Assembly: GCA_024867545.1 (NCBI GenBank)
Contig: JANFNE010000012.1
Location: 124,001 to 188,000, forward strand
Direction of reading: 5' to 3'
From: Phytopythium helicoides
Taxonomy: Eukaryota > Oomycota > Peronosporomycetes > Pythiales > Pythiaceae
DNA: 64,000 bases
Of this stretch, positions 32,716 through 43,401 are shown piece by piece. The notes beneath the pieces were generated by a model. The model had not been told where the DNA came from. It ran no database searches and saw nothing but the letters and a program-made list of their open reading frames with translations. The position numbers and the translations under genes were made by a program. How positions within the stretch are numbered: the stretch's first letter is position 1; the number at the start of each line of letters is the position of its first letter.

Positions 32716-33219
32716 ATAAGCACTGAAAGAGAGGGAGTATGCAGGAGCGAGGGTTTGCTCCCCTGATCAACCAGGAGAGTGATATTTCAGCAGTATTTGG
32801 TTTGACATATGGGAGGCATCCTGAGCTGTGTCATCTTGACAAAACTACAGAAATCTGGCCGCCGTGCTATAGAAATTATGAACAGACTCGGATCAAGGCG
32901 GGGGCGTGCCGGCTTTCGTTAGCTGTAATACTTTCCTGGGTGACATCAAATTGTAAGAGCAGAATCCAAGCCGTAACTCGATGCGACGATATCATCGGCG
33001 TGCAGAATTGTTAGGATCGCCAAGCTCTGCGTGAATTTGTTGCATGAGATTATTGATGCGCTGACACGTACACCCCACTCGTCTCAAGAAGTCTACAATT
33101 CTAGCATGATTGCAGAAATCAGAGTAAACATAATGCACATTCACACGATGCTTCATTTCGTTTGCTCGTTTACCGATAAAACTAAACAACCGTGCAGCAA
33201 TGCATGATTGGTCATTTCA
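32716..33219. other. Decayed copy of the spacer at 20882-21189
   Basis: The beginning and end of this stretch match the spacer between the two convergent genes. The middle carries unmatched sequence, so there have been insertions. No intact gene is present. Confidence 0.5.
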
Positions 33220-34290
33220 CGCAGCACTAGCGTCCTCACTGGTTTGAAAGCCAATAGCAAGTGGGAATAGTTGCTCAGCTATAAACGACTCGACTCACTT
33301 TCACTTCCAGACATAAGCACTTGAGCCGTCACCAATATTCGCAAACGAGTTAGACATCAGCATTTCCAGTCGGCGATTGAGACTGTAAGCCTGAAGAGCT
33401 ATCTCTGTGAAGTAGACGAGAATCTGAGTGTATTGACACCGCCAACACCCTCGACTGAGTGCCGAGAGCAAACTCATGAAGTCGGTTTAACTTATCCTCA
33501 TCTCCATTGACACGTCTGAATGTTTTCAACTCGACTCCACAACAACCTGTGGATGTGATCAATCGTGTCAAGAGTGTCAACTGATTGCACGGTGAGTTGT
33601 AGCCCAAATCAACGCTTTCTGATCGTTGTCGGCGTTGGCGTTACCATCAGTTTTGTGTTCAATGAGGAGCTTCACAATATCCAAGTGACAATCGGATGCA
33701 GCGAACATCAACGCCGTCCATCCGTCACTCTCGGTAGTGTTTGTGTTCGAACCAATATCAATCAATTGTTTGACAATATCCAAGTGACCACATTGAGCTG
33801 TGCACATCAAAGCTGTCACGTTGTTGGTAGCATAGACATTCGAATCGGCACCGGGATCAAGCAATAACACAAAATGTCAAATTGGCCGCTAAAAACAGCT
33901 TCTTGGAGCGCTATACCCTCATAATCTCCATCGCCGGTAGCCTCCAGCATTTCATTCACTGATGACTCCAGCTCTCGCATCCACAACGCACTCTACGAGG
34001 TACTTCACAACTTCTATGTGGCTGTACCGAGCTGCCATCTTCAAAGCAGCAACTACATCTGCGCCGAGGCTTCACAGCAGCCAGATGCTCACCCCCCGTA
34101 GCCTTCGTCAACGCCGTACGTCTGGCTTTGACTTCCACGATCACATCTAAACACTCTCGACAAGATACTTCACGATCTCCAAGCGACTGTTGCCAGCAGC
34201 TCTCACTAGCGACGTTCTTCCATCTACATCTCTCGAATTGATATCTTCTCCATCGTCCACAAGGCTCCGCACACTATCCAGACGCTGATG
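33220..34290 (-). pseudogene. Ankyrin-kinase pseudogene lacking both kinase domains
   Basis: The left part (33220-33590) matches the C-terminal coding region and stop region of the 1476-residue gene, including equivalents of INGDVDALHQLREFA and FTELALQ. The right part (33590-34290) holds several broken ankyrin repeats (for example TALMFAASDCHLDIVKLLIE) in three different frames. The roughly 2.7 kb that should encode both kinase-like domains is missing, so the ankyrin and C-terminal ends abut. It is a decayed paralogue in the same orientation as 21190-25620. Confidence 0.8.
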
Positions 34291-35663
34291 ACTCTCGAAG
34301 CGAAACTATTGTGGCTGAGCACTCTGAAGGCAGTCCCAAGAAGCTCACTGCCGCTTCAGCTGCGTGAGTCAATGAGTTACCGGAGGAGCGGTCGCAAATA
34401 TGCCCCACCAAAGAGTTCGTTCTGCCAGGTGCTAAGCTCCACCTCGCTTCTCTGGAGCTTACCATGATCGAGTAGCTTTCATCATCAGTGATTAGAGATG
34501 ATGCATGCATGAAGCTGGTATGGTGGTTGCGTTGAAGCGCACGGTGGAGAATTGCAAAACGTTATCCTGAGTGGTTGAAATGGCCGTTTCTTCACCATCA
34601 CCCGCACTCCCCCGCTGTAAGACCCTCGGTCCGAGTGTTCATCATCTAAGTCATACCAGCAGTGTGCCGCTGCAGCTCGACTAAGCAACCGGATCCCAAG
34701 CAGGGTGCAGCAATCCCGTCATCCCAACTCCTACACCCCCAAACCGCACCAAACCTTCTTCCGCCCAGTCGACCACCGCGTCACTGCAAACCAGGCCCAC
34801 GCCATCAAACGCTCTTTTCTCAACACTCAAAAACTGAAGCAGCGCCACCGACCCACAATCCAGTATCACCTCACTCCAGCAGCTCCCAACCGGAAATCCA
34901 AGCCTCCCGACCGCTCCAGAAGCTCCCGACGCCGCGTGCTGGTGCTTGGCCGCCCCACCGTCGCGCAGAAAGGCCAAGCGCCGTGCGATGAGCATGCAGA
35001 GCGCGGCGCTCGCTGGTCAAGCTGTTTGCCCAATCGAAGCAGTGGCACTTGGATGGAGAGGAGCGACCTGCGAGACTTGATAGACGGCAGCGGACTGAAG
35101 CAGCCTCATCCGGCGTGGCGCGGGCGTGAGGCGAGCCCTGAGCCACTGAAGCGCGGGCTTTTGGGGCTATGAAGGGATGTAGATGGGTTCATAGGGCTCT
35201 TCATACACTAGGGAGGGGTCCATGAGCCAAAGCGCGCGCAACGGAGGCGCAGACGGCAGGCGTTGGCGAGGCTCGCGGGATGTAGTCGTTCCGACGGTCT
35301 CCCATTGTATCAACCTCCATCAACTAATACTCAGCGGCTTTTCCGCCGCGCTTCGGGTCCCGCAGAAAAAAGCCCACCCATGTATACTTGATCGGGAGCT
35401 CTCTCCTCAATTCCATTTCCCTTTCTCCAATTCATCTTCAATTCATCCTCAATTCACTCCAATTCAAACTGCAATTAACATCACCTTCCCTCCCCGCTAA
35501 AGTCCCCTACCCGCCCCGTTTTAACGCAACCAGCTTGCGTCCCCCGCGCCAACCCGCACAATCACATCCCCGCCGGCCACCACCACCGCTCACTTCGCAA
35601 CTCGCCGCCTGCCGCTCAAGCCGCCGCCGCACTTTCTCGCCAGGTTTCCCCTCTCCACGCATC
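34291..35663. other. Intergenic and glutamate synthase subunit leader
   Basis: About 1.4 kb. The left part has no recognised gene. From about 35400 the plus strand becomes pyrimidine-rich and holds short direct repeats of CAATTCATC at 35430-35465; this is probably the promoter and 5' leader of the next gene. CATTTCCCTTTCT at 35414 is a weak initiator match. Confidence 0.45.
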
Positions 35664-37364
35664 ATGCAGCCCGCGCTCCGCCAGCACGCGGCGCGCCGCG
35701 CGTCGTCGGCCGCCAGGAAGGCGCGCGCGTTCGCGTCGGCCGCGGGCTCGGGCGACGCGTACGAGCGGCGCGACGGGTCCAAGGGCGCCATCGTGAGCGA
35801 GCGCGCCTTCATGGACTTCAAGCGGCAGCCCGACCCGTACCGCGACGTGATGGAGCGCGTGCACGACTGGAACGAGATCAACACGGAGCGCCGGGAGCCC
35901 GCGGAGCGCAAGGTGCAGGCCGCGCGCTGCATGGACTGCGGCACGCCCTTCTGCCAGACCAACACGGGCTGCCCCGTCAACAACCTCATCCCCGAGTGGA
36001 ACGAGCTCGTCTTCCGCGACGAGTGGAAGGAGGCCATCGACCGACTGCACAAGACCAACAACTTTCCAGAGTTCACGGGCCGCGTGTGCCCCGCGCCGTG
36101 CGAGGCGGCATGCGTCGCGGGACTCATCGACGACCCCATCACCATCAAGAACACCGAGTACGCCATCGTCGACCGCGCGTTCGAGGAAGGATGGATCGTC
36201 CCGCGCATCCCCCACCGCAACGGACTGCGCGTCGCAGTCGTTGGATCCGGACCTGCTGGTCTTGCCGCCGCCGACCAGCTTAACCAGAAGGGATACCACG
36301 TCACGGTGTACGAGCGCGAGGACCGCATCGGAGGACTGCTCATGTACGGTATCCCCAACATGAAGCTCGAGAAGAAGACGGTCTACCGCCGCGTCGACCT
36401 GCTCAAGGAGGAGGGCATCGAGTTCGTCACCAACGCCGAGATCGGCGTCAACGTGCCCGTCGAGAAGCTCCAGGCGGAGAACGACGCGGTCGTGCTCTGC
36501 GTCGGCTCGACGGTGCCGCGTGACATTGACGTGCCCGGCCGCGAGCTCAAGGGCATCCACTTCGCCATGGAGTTCCTCACCAAGAACCAGAAGCGCCTCA
36601 TGCTCACGATCGACGGCAAGCTCCAGAGCGGATGGGACCGCAACTTCGTCACGGCCGAGGGCAAGGACGTCGTCGTCATTGGTGGCGGTGACACCGGCAC
36701 GGATTGCAGTACGTATTAGTCTTTCTGCCTGTTCATGTGGAGTTGACACGGATCGTTGGAACTAACGGGGGCTTGATTACTCACTGCAGTTGCCACGTCC
36801 ATGCGCCATCGCTGCAAGTCGGTGACCAACCTTGAGCACAACCCGCAGCCGCCGCCGTCGCGTGCGCCTACGAACCCGTGGCCCGAGTACCCGCGTGTGT
36901 ACGGCGTCGACTACGGCCACGCCGAGGTGCGTGCCGTGTTTGGCGAGGACCCGCGCAAGTACAGCCGCATCACGAAGGAGTTCAAGGGCAACGACAAGGG
37001 CGAGGTGACGCATGTCGTGACGATCGCGTCCGAGAAGGTCGACGGCGTGATCGTGCCGGTGCCGGGCACGGAGGAGGAGATCCCGGCCGACCTGGTGCTT
37101 TTCGCCATGGGTTTTTCGCATCCGGAGCAGCAGATCGCCGAAAAGCTCGGCCTGGAGGTCGACCAGCGGCGGAACGTGCGTGCCGTCTATGGCGAGTACC
37201 AGACGTCGGTGGAGGGTGTGTTCGCCGCCGGTGACTGCCGCCGTGGCCAGTCGCTGGTCGTGTGGGCGATCAACGAGGGTCGTGGTGTGGCCGACGCCGT
37301 CGAGAAGTACTTCCTCAACGAGGGCTTCCAGCCAGAGGTGTCCCAGAACCAGCGCTACGGCTAA
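35664..37364 (+). CDS. gltD: Glutamate synthase small (beta) subunit, NADPH oxidoreductase
   Basis: Two exons (35664-36708 and 36790-37364) separated by an 81-bp GTACGT...CACTGCAG intron give 539 residues. The junction rebuilds [17 protein letters not shown], the NADPH-binding motif, which confirms the splice. The N-terminus ([19 protein letters not shown]) is Arg/Ala-rich without acidic residues, a typical mitochondrial presequence. Cysteine motifs [10 protein letters not shown] and CPAPCEAAC bind the 4Fe-4S clusters, and [15 protein letters not shown] binds FAD. In the family, this subunit passes electrons from NAD(P)H to the glutamine-dependent large subunit. In many eukaryotes the two are fused; here the small subunit stands alone, and no large subunit is in the window. 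Confidence 0.92.
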
Positions 37365-37578
37365 GCGCTGCGCGCTACAGACTACTCATTAGCGCTCAGG
37401 ATCCGACCGCTAGGGAACCGCAGCGAGAGACGAACAGACTAATTGTACTGGTAATGAAATTATGCGCATGCGCCACCCTGCCGAGTCTTTCATGCTGGCG
37501 AGTTTGATGCTAATGGTGCGGCTTCTAGCAGCGGATAGTGATGCGTGAGTCAGGTCATCGAGCGAGTGGCTGACGAGC

Positions 37579-39591
37579 CTAGATGCGGATGATGGGCACG
37601 CGTTTGCGCAGCTCCTGAGCGGCTGCTCGGATCTCCTTGCCCATCGGCCGCCGGTCGTTGAAGCGCAAGTCGAGCACCCGGACTCCTGTCAGCTTGCGGA
37701 TCTGGTCACCGCTCTCGATGCCAGCGCAGTCGCTCAGGTTGAGCTCATGAACATTTGCAAGCGCTTCGACCTTGGTCACGCCGTGGCTGCCTGACAGATT
37801 GAGCGAGTGGGCTCTGCCCAATGCCGAGACGTCTGTGATCAATGGGCTGTGCTTGAGCGATAGCGAATGCACGTTGGTGAGCGAGCTGACGTCGGCCAAC
37901 CTCTTGCAGTAGCTCAAGTCGAGCGTGTGGACATTCCTCAGACTTGACACGTCCGTGAGCTGTGCGCAGCCAGCGAGCTTAAGCACTCGAGCATTGCGGA
38001 GAGGACTCACGTCGGTCAATGAGTCGCAGAAGCGGAGATCCACCTCAAGTGCGGAGCTGATAGCCGACACATCACTGATGAGCGGGCAGCCAGACAGGTT
38101 GACGCTGTGCACGTTGGACAGAGCTGCAGCTGGTAGCTCTCGAAGCGAGATACAGCGGTACGCGTTGAGCGTATGAACCCCGTGGAGAGTGTCGCCACCG
38201 AGATCCTGAAGGTTCTTACAGAAACTCACATCGAGCTCAGTGACTCGCTTGATGCCGCTGAGCGTCATGAACTGGTCGCATCGGCTTAGCACGAGTCGCT
38301 TGAGGTTGTGCAGATGGCTGATGCTCGTGATATTCGTGCAGCTCGTGAGATCGAGCTCTTGCAGCGGCGAGCCTTCCAACCCGAGCATCGTGATGTCACG
38401 GACAAACTCGCACTGGCGAAGTGATAGAACCACAACACCCTTACTCAGTGCAGACACGTCAGACACGAACTTGCACAGCGACAAATCAAGCGTGTGAACG
38501 TTGCCAAGCGCGCTGACGTCTACGACGTTGGTGCAGCCCGTCAGATCCAACGAGTGCACCGTTCCCAAAGCGCTGACATCGACCACACCGGGACAGTTCC
38601 GCAGAGACAGCGTGTGGATGCCGCCCAAAGCGCTCACGTCGGTCACATTAATACAGCTTGAGAGGTTGAGCTTGCGAATTCGGCCACCGGCGAACCCGCT
38701 GACATCACGAACATTCGTGCAGCCGCCCAAATTGAGCTCCAACACATTGCGAAGTGCTGACACGTCGCTGACCTGCGGGCAGTTGCGAAGGCTAACACGC
38801 TTTACATTTGCCAACGGCGAGACGTCCTGAACGCCACGGCAAACGTTGAGCTGCACGGACTCACAGTTCTTGAGCGGCGTCAAGTTCGTCACGTTGTGGC
38901 AGTACGACAGATCCACATGCTTGGTGGCGTTGAGGAACTCTATGTTCCGAAGCAGCGTGCAGTACGACAAATCCACGTCACGAACCCCACGCAGGAAGTG
39001 CAGACCATCAATACGGCTGCATCCGCTCAATCCCAACTCGTCCAACGTGTCAATGCCGTCGAAGAGGCGAACATGTGAGATCCCCGATAGATTCAGGCTA
39101 CGCACAGGTCCCAAGCCCGCCTTGTCTCCGCAAATGAGCTTCTGGAGTGCGTCTGGGCACTCGTACATGGCTCTTTCGGTGCTGACGGGTTGGGTAAAGT
39201 CAGACTCGTCTTCAACGTCGTCGTCCGCGCGGTCTCCGACGACAGCCAGCCCTCCTGACGCGTTCACGTTATAGTGGATTCGCTCGGTCGTACCATCTTC
39301 CACGTCATCATCGTCGTCATCACTAGCGTAGTCGATGTCACTCTGCTCTACGGGCTGGAACGCCACGTTTGTGAGGTTGCTCCACACCTTGAGCACGCGC
39401 TTGAGGCCGCGCATGTTGCTCACGATGTAGGCGGTCGCGCGCAGGCGCGCGTGGTCGTGAACCACCGCGTAGAAGAAGCGGTTGAGCTCTGCGAGCGCCA
39501 CGGCGTCCTTGAGCTCGAGGAACGGCAGTACATTGAGGTCCCACAGCTCCAGCGGCAGCGTCTGCTCCAGGTGGTTGATGGTGGTGTCCAT
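37579..39591 (-). CDS. F-box-like protein with about 22 short leucine-rich repeats
   Basis: The 670-residue protein begins with an F-box-like segment (about residues 12-50, LPLELWDLNVLPFLELKDAV). An acidic run DDDDDD lies near residue 93. From about 165 to 650 there are roughly 22 leucine-rich repeats of 20-22 residues with the pattern DVSALxxVHxLDLSxCxxV. The Cys or Asn in the convex position and the strict short period resemble cysteine-containing LRRs of F-box substrate receptors and the ESAG8-type LRRs of trypanosomes. It probably recruits substrates to an SCF ubiquitin ligase, but the F-box is weak, so this is inference. No intron is needed. Confidence 0.8.
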   Translation of the reverse strand: MDTTINHLEQTLPLELWDLNVLPFLELKDAVALAELNRFFYAVVHDHARLRATAYIVSNMRGLKRVLKVWSNLTNVAFQPVEQSDIDYASDDDDDDVEDGTTERIHYNVNASGGLAVVGDRADDDVEDESDFTQPVSTERAMYECPDALQKLICGDKAGLGPVRSLNLSGISHVRLFDGIDTLDELGLSGCSRIDGLHFLRGVRDVDLSYCTLLRNIEFLNATKHVDLSYCHNVTNLTPLKNCESVQLNVCRGVQDVSPLANVKRVSLRNCPQVSDVSALRNVLELNLGGCTNVRDVSGFAGGRIRKLNLSSCINVTDVSALGGIHTLSLRNCPGVVDVSALGTVHSLDLTGCTNVVDVSALGNVHTLDLSLCKFVSDVSALSKGVVVLSLRQCEFVRDITMLGLEGSPLQELDLTSCTNITSISHLHNLKRLVLSRCDQFMTLSGIKRVTELDVSFCKNLQDLGGDTLHGVHTLNAYRCISLRELPAAALSNVHSVNLSGCPLISDVSAISSALEVDLRFCDSLTDVSPLRNARVLKLAGCAQLTDVSSLRNVHTLDLSYCKRLADVSSLTNVHSLSLKHSPLITDVSALGRAHSLNLSGSHGVTKVEALANVHELNLSDCAGIESGDQIRKLTGVRVLDLRFNDRRPMGKEIRAAAQELRKRVPIIRI

Positions 39592-40295
39592 CGTCGCGGA
39601 GTTCGGCGTGCTTCTTCTCGCGGTCGATCCGAGCGCTCCCCGGCAGGTTCGTGAATGGCAAGCCGTCGTACGTCAGCAAATCGACGTGGATCATCAGCTC
39701 ATCGCTTGAAAATTCGTATGAAGCGCAGGAGGAGGAGCATATGAGCGTCAAGACCAGCAGGAACGCAGGCAGATGGACGACGTTCTGGCTCGCAGCATCC
39801 CGCGCCACTGACGTCGCGGTTGTTGCTTGGAGCGAGCGGGCGCAAGGCCAAGCAGCTCGCTCGTGGCTGTGAAGGCGCTAAAGCAGCCCCGAGGTCTGCT
39901 TCGCATGCTCGTGGTCGCGTCGTGGAGCGCTCGATCACCTCGCCAACGTGTCCCATCAAGGACTGTAGCCATGTCTTTGAAGCGCAAGTGCGTGGCATTT
40001 CGTCACACTTTTAACTCTTTAACGCCCAGGATTCGAGTGTGTATACCAGTCAGCTCTCACCACTCGAAATTACCGTCTAGAAAGGCATTCCACGTATACT
40101 ACCCGCCTCGCTATACGGCTTCAGATTTTCTGGCAGAGGGTCGCGCATATCTAAGCGCCTACAAACCGCAAGTGCGCCTCGCCATCTCCTCCCGTTTCTG
40201 TCAAACCAAAACCGCATCCCGCCCGCGAATACTATACGGTCTCATGTATACCGCGGGCCATTTTCAAAAAAGCTTCCTCGAGCCCAAGCGGCAGC
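39592..40295. other. Divergent promoter region
   Basis: About 700 bp shared by the LRR gene (leftward) and the anoctamin gene (rightward). GGCATTTCGTCACACTTT at 39989-40006 and GGCCATTTTCAAAAAAGC at 40256-40273 are imperfect initiator-like sites on the plus strand; the second is about 25-40 bp from the anoctamin ATG. Confidence 0.4.
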
Positions 40296-43164
40296 ATGGG
40301 CGACGCGCGGCGGCCGCTGCTGCTGCGCCGTCGGCGGCTCGTGGTGGGCCCAGCGTCCGGCTCGCTGCTCCACCGCCTGCTGCGGCCGAAGCGCCGCGTT
40401 TTAAGCTCCTCGGGGCGGTTTTTGGCGGCCTCTGTGGACGACGAGGACGACGAGGAGGAGGAAAACGCGCCAGTGGTCAAGAAGGGCAAGCGCGTGCAGC
40501 TGCAGCGCTTCGTGGCGGCCAAGGAGCTGGTGGACGAGGCAGATCTCTGTCTTTACGTGGAGCTGCTGGCCGCGGGGGACGGGGATGCAGGCAGTGGAGG
40601 CGAGACGGAGCAGGAGAACGACGTGGAGCTCGAGCCGTACGAGGACGCGGAGCTGCAGCGCCTCAAGAGGAGGAAGGAGCGCTCGGCCAGGCGAGCGGCG
40701 GAGCTGGAGAGCGCGCACTCGGCCGTGCAGCTCGCGGTGCTGCTGCTGAGACAGGCTGGAGCGAGGGTCGCGCTCTACCCGCTGCGATTCAGAGACTCGG
40801 AGATGCTCGCGCACTCGCGAGACGACACTCGCGCGTACATGCTCACGATCGCGGCACCGACGTTATCAGAGCCCCCGCAAGGACCTAGTAAGGTGTTGAA
40901 GAGCAAGCCCAAGCCGTCGCTGCCCCCGCTGCTGCAGCTCGCAGACTGGGTCAGGAGGCATCCAGCGTTCTCGCAGCAGGTACTGCCGCTACGAGGCGCC
41001 GCGCAGAGCCAGCAACTTGCGAGACTGATTGCCACCGAGTGTCCAGTTGAGCGCGACGTGCGACTTGCAGACGGCACGAGTGTGCTTATCGGAGGGCAGA
41101 CGCTGATTCACCAGCTTTCGCAACGCAAGGATATCCATGTCGAGCTGTTTCCATTGCACCGAGACGACCAGCGTCGCGCGCTATTGATGCGCTGGAGAGA
41201 TCACCCAACGCTTTCTCTGCCGCTTGATGATATTCATGCGTACTTTGGCCCCAAGATCAGCATGTACTTCGCGTGGCTGACATTCTACACCAAAATGCTG
41301 GTTCTTCCGAGTCTCGTTGGTATCCTCGTGTTTGTGCTTGGGATGCTGAACGCGCAGAGCTACTGTTTGCATAGCTTTGTCCTCGCGATTGGCACCTCCA
41401 TATTTGTTGATCGATGGCGCCGCCGTCAACGTGAGGTCGAGTATCTGTTACAGTACCAGGCGCCGTTGAATTCTGTGCTCTTTCGACCTCTCGAGCCTCC
41501 GGCTTCACAAGCTGCTGGCTCAAGCACGGGAATTCCAAGCACCAATTGTAGCCACTGCATCAACTCGGACTACTCAGAAACCCGAGCAAACTTTCGTGCA
41601 GAGAGAATGCGCGATCCCGTCACGAGTCAAGAAGTGTTGGGATTCCCGCATCACAAGCGACTTTTTCGGCAGTTCTTGGCTCTTCCGCTGTTACTGTCAA
41701 TGTGTTGTGTTGTTGGCGCGTACGTTGTGGGGCTTCACATGCTTTCCGATTACTTCCGTGTGACTTACAGTCAATGCTACTACAAGCCATTTGATGAGCT
41801 CGAGGAAGTGGTCGAGGATGGTGAAGAGGAAGAAAGATACTCGACATTTTGCGGAATCATCACGCACGGACCTGGTATGCTGAATGCGCTTATTATTTAT
41901 CTGATGGACCTGCTGTACCAGCTCCTCGCACGTAAGCTCAACGATTTTGAAAACTATCGCACTGATTCCGAGTACGAGGATCACCTCGTGATGAAGCGCA
42001 TGCCGTTCCATTTCGTCAACAGCAATGCGTCGCTTTGGTTCCTCGCGTTCTATGTTCAATCACTGGATCGAGTTCGTGATCGCTTGTGGATCCTCATGGT
42101 GGCGACTCAAGTGCTCGATAATCTCAAAGAGGTTGCGCTGCCGTATGTTGTGTCACTACTGAGCCGCCTTCGCACTGTCACGGCGACAGCAACAGCGAAC
42201 CAGCGTCGAAGGAGCAGACGTCATCGTCGTCGAATCAGCCGTAGCCGCAGTCGTGCTCATTCTCTCGGTCATGAAGATGATACATCAAGCAGCGACAGCG
42301 ATCAAGGCGATGCCACGTTGGATGATGCAGTAAGTGGAGAAGATATTGAGCGTCAACGTCGTCGGCGTCGCTCAAGCGTCTCGGATTCATCTGTGCGCGA
42401 TCGTCTTGCTCGCATCTTGACGCAGCGGCGTCAGGCGAAATATGGCGACACTTTTGCCGATTACAAGGAACTCATGGTGCAGTACGGATACGTGGCGCTT
42501 TACAGCCCGATTTTCCCGCTTGCGCCGGCGTTCGCGTTGCTCAACAATGTGATTGAGAGCCGCTCTGACTTTCTCAAGCTCGTCAACTCGCATGGGTATC
42601 AGCGGCCGCATGCGCAGCACACCCGAGGAATTGGCGTGTGGGAGAAAGTGCTCGTGAGTTCGTCGGTAGTTGCTGTCGTGGTGAATTGCGCGCTGGTGTA
42701 CACGTACGAGCTTGACGATCTGCTCCCAACGTGGTCGTCTCTTCATCGGTTCATGTTCATTGTGGTACGTTTGTTTTTGCTCTCAAGTTATTTGCACTTA
42801 TGGACTGACAAACCGCTTGTGAATGCAGGGCTGTGAGCACGTGATATTTACCATCAAAGCCGGGCTCAACTGGGCTTCGCCAGACCTGCCAGCGTGGATC
42901 CAGCACGAGCAGCAGGCAGCGGCTGCTAGTTTTTCTTCCAGCAGCAACAGCAACGCTCAGCCGGTGGGGTCCCCTGTCATTGCCACGACAGAAGAGCAGC
43001 AGTTTCCAGCAGGCACACCGCCACCAAGCAGTGATGAAGAGAAGCGAGCTGAGATGCCGCGTGCCAAGAGCGGAGAGATACCAAAAGCGAAGAGCGCGTG
43101 GCGGTTTGAAGAAGAAGCGAACCGAGAGTTGCGCTGGCGCCATGGACTTGCAGTAGCGTCTTGA
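40296..43164 (+). CDS. Anoctamin / TMEM16-family membrane protein
   Basis: Exons 40296-42764 and 42829-43164 are joined across a 64-bp intron (GTACGT...ATGCAG), giving 934 residues. Without splicing the protein would end 13 codons after a false extension and lose the conserved EHVIFTIKAGLNWASPDLPAW tail, so the intron is well supported. The N-terminal 300 residues are cytosolic and charged. The family hallmark YFGPKISMYFAWLTFYTKML starts near residue 313, followed by multiple membrane segments and an Arg/Ser-rich loop at about 630-710. TMEM16 proteins are calcium-activated chloride channels or lipid scramblases; which one this is cannot be told. The tail beyond the last conserved segment is disordered. 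Confidence 0.9.
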
Positions 43165-43401
43165 GAAGAGAGAAGAAGCATGCGTCAAGAAACAAACGGA
43201 GTTGGAAAAGAAGTGCGAGGAAAAAAAAAAGTTTGGGTCAAGACGAAGAGAAGACGGACCAGAAAAAAGATGGAGAGGAGAGGAAGAGAGGTGAGGTTGA
43301 TAGATACTTGCTATTTACATGCTTTGATTGCACGCGACGGACTTTGGACACACACCTACGAGGTTTTCCTGCTACTGTGGCTGGTGTAAATAACTATGGT
43401 A

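Noticed and set aside
39827..40888. 353-codon plus-strand frame overlapping the anoctamin start
   Set aside because: Out of phase with anoctamin; its second half is low-complexity Arg/Gly/Ala and it has no domain.
42765..42836. Anoctamin ending at the TGA near 42836
   Set aside because: The last 24 codons of that reading cross a GTACGT...ATGCAG intron; removing it restores the conserved family C-terminus.
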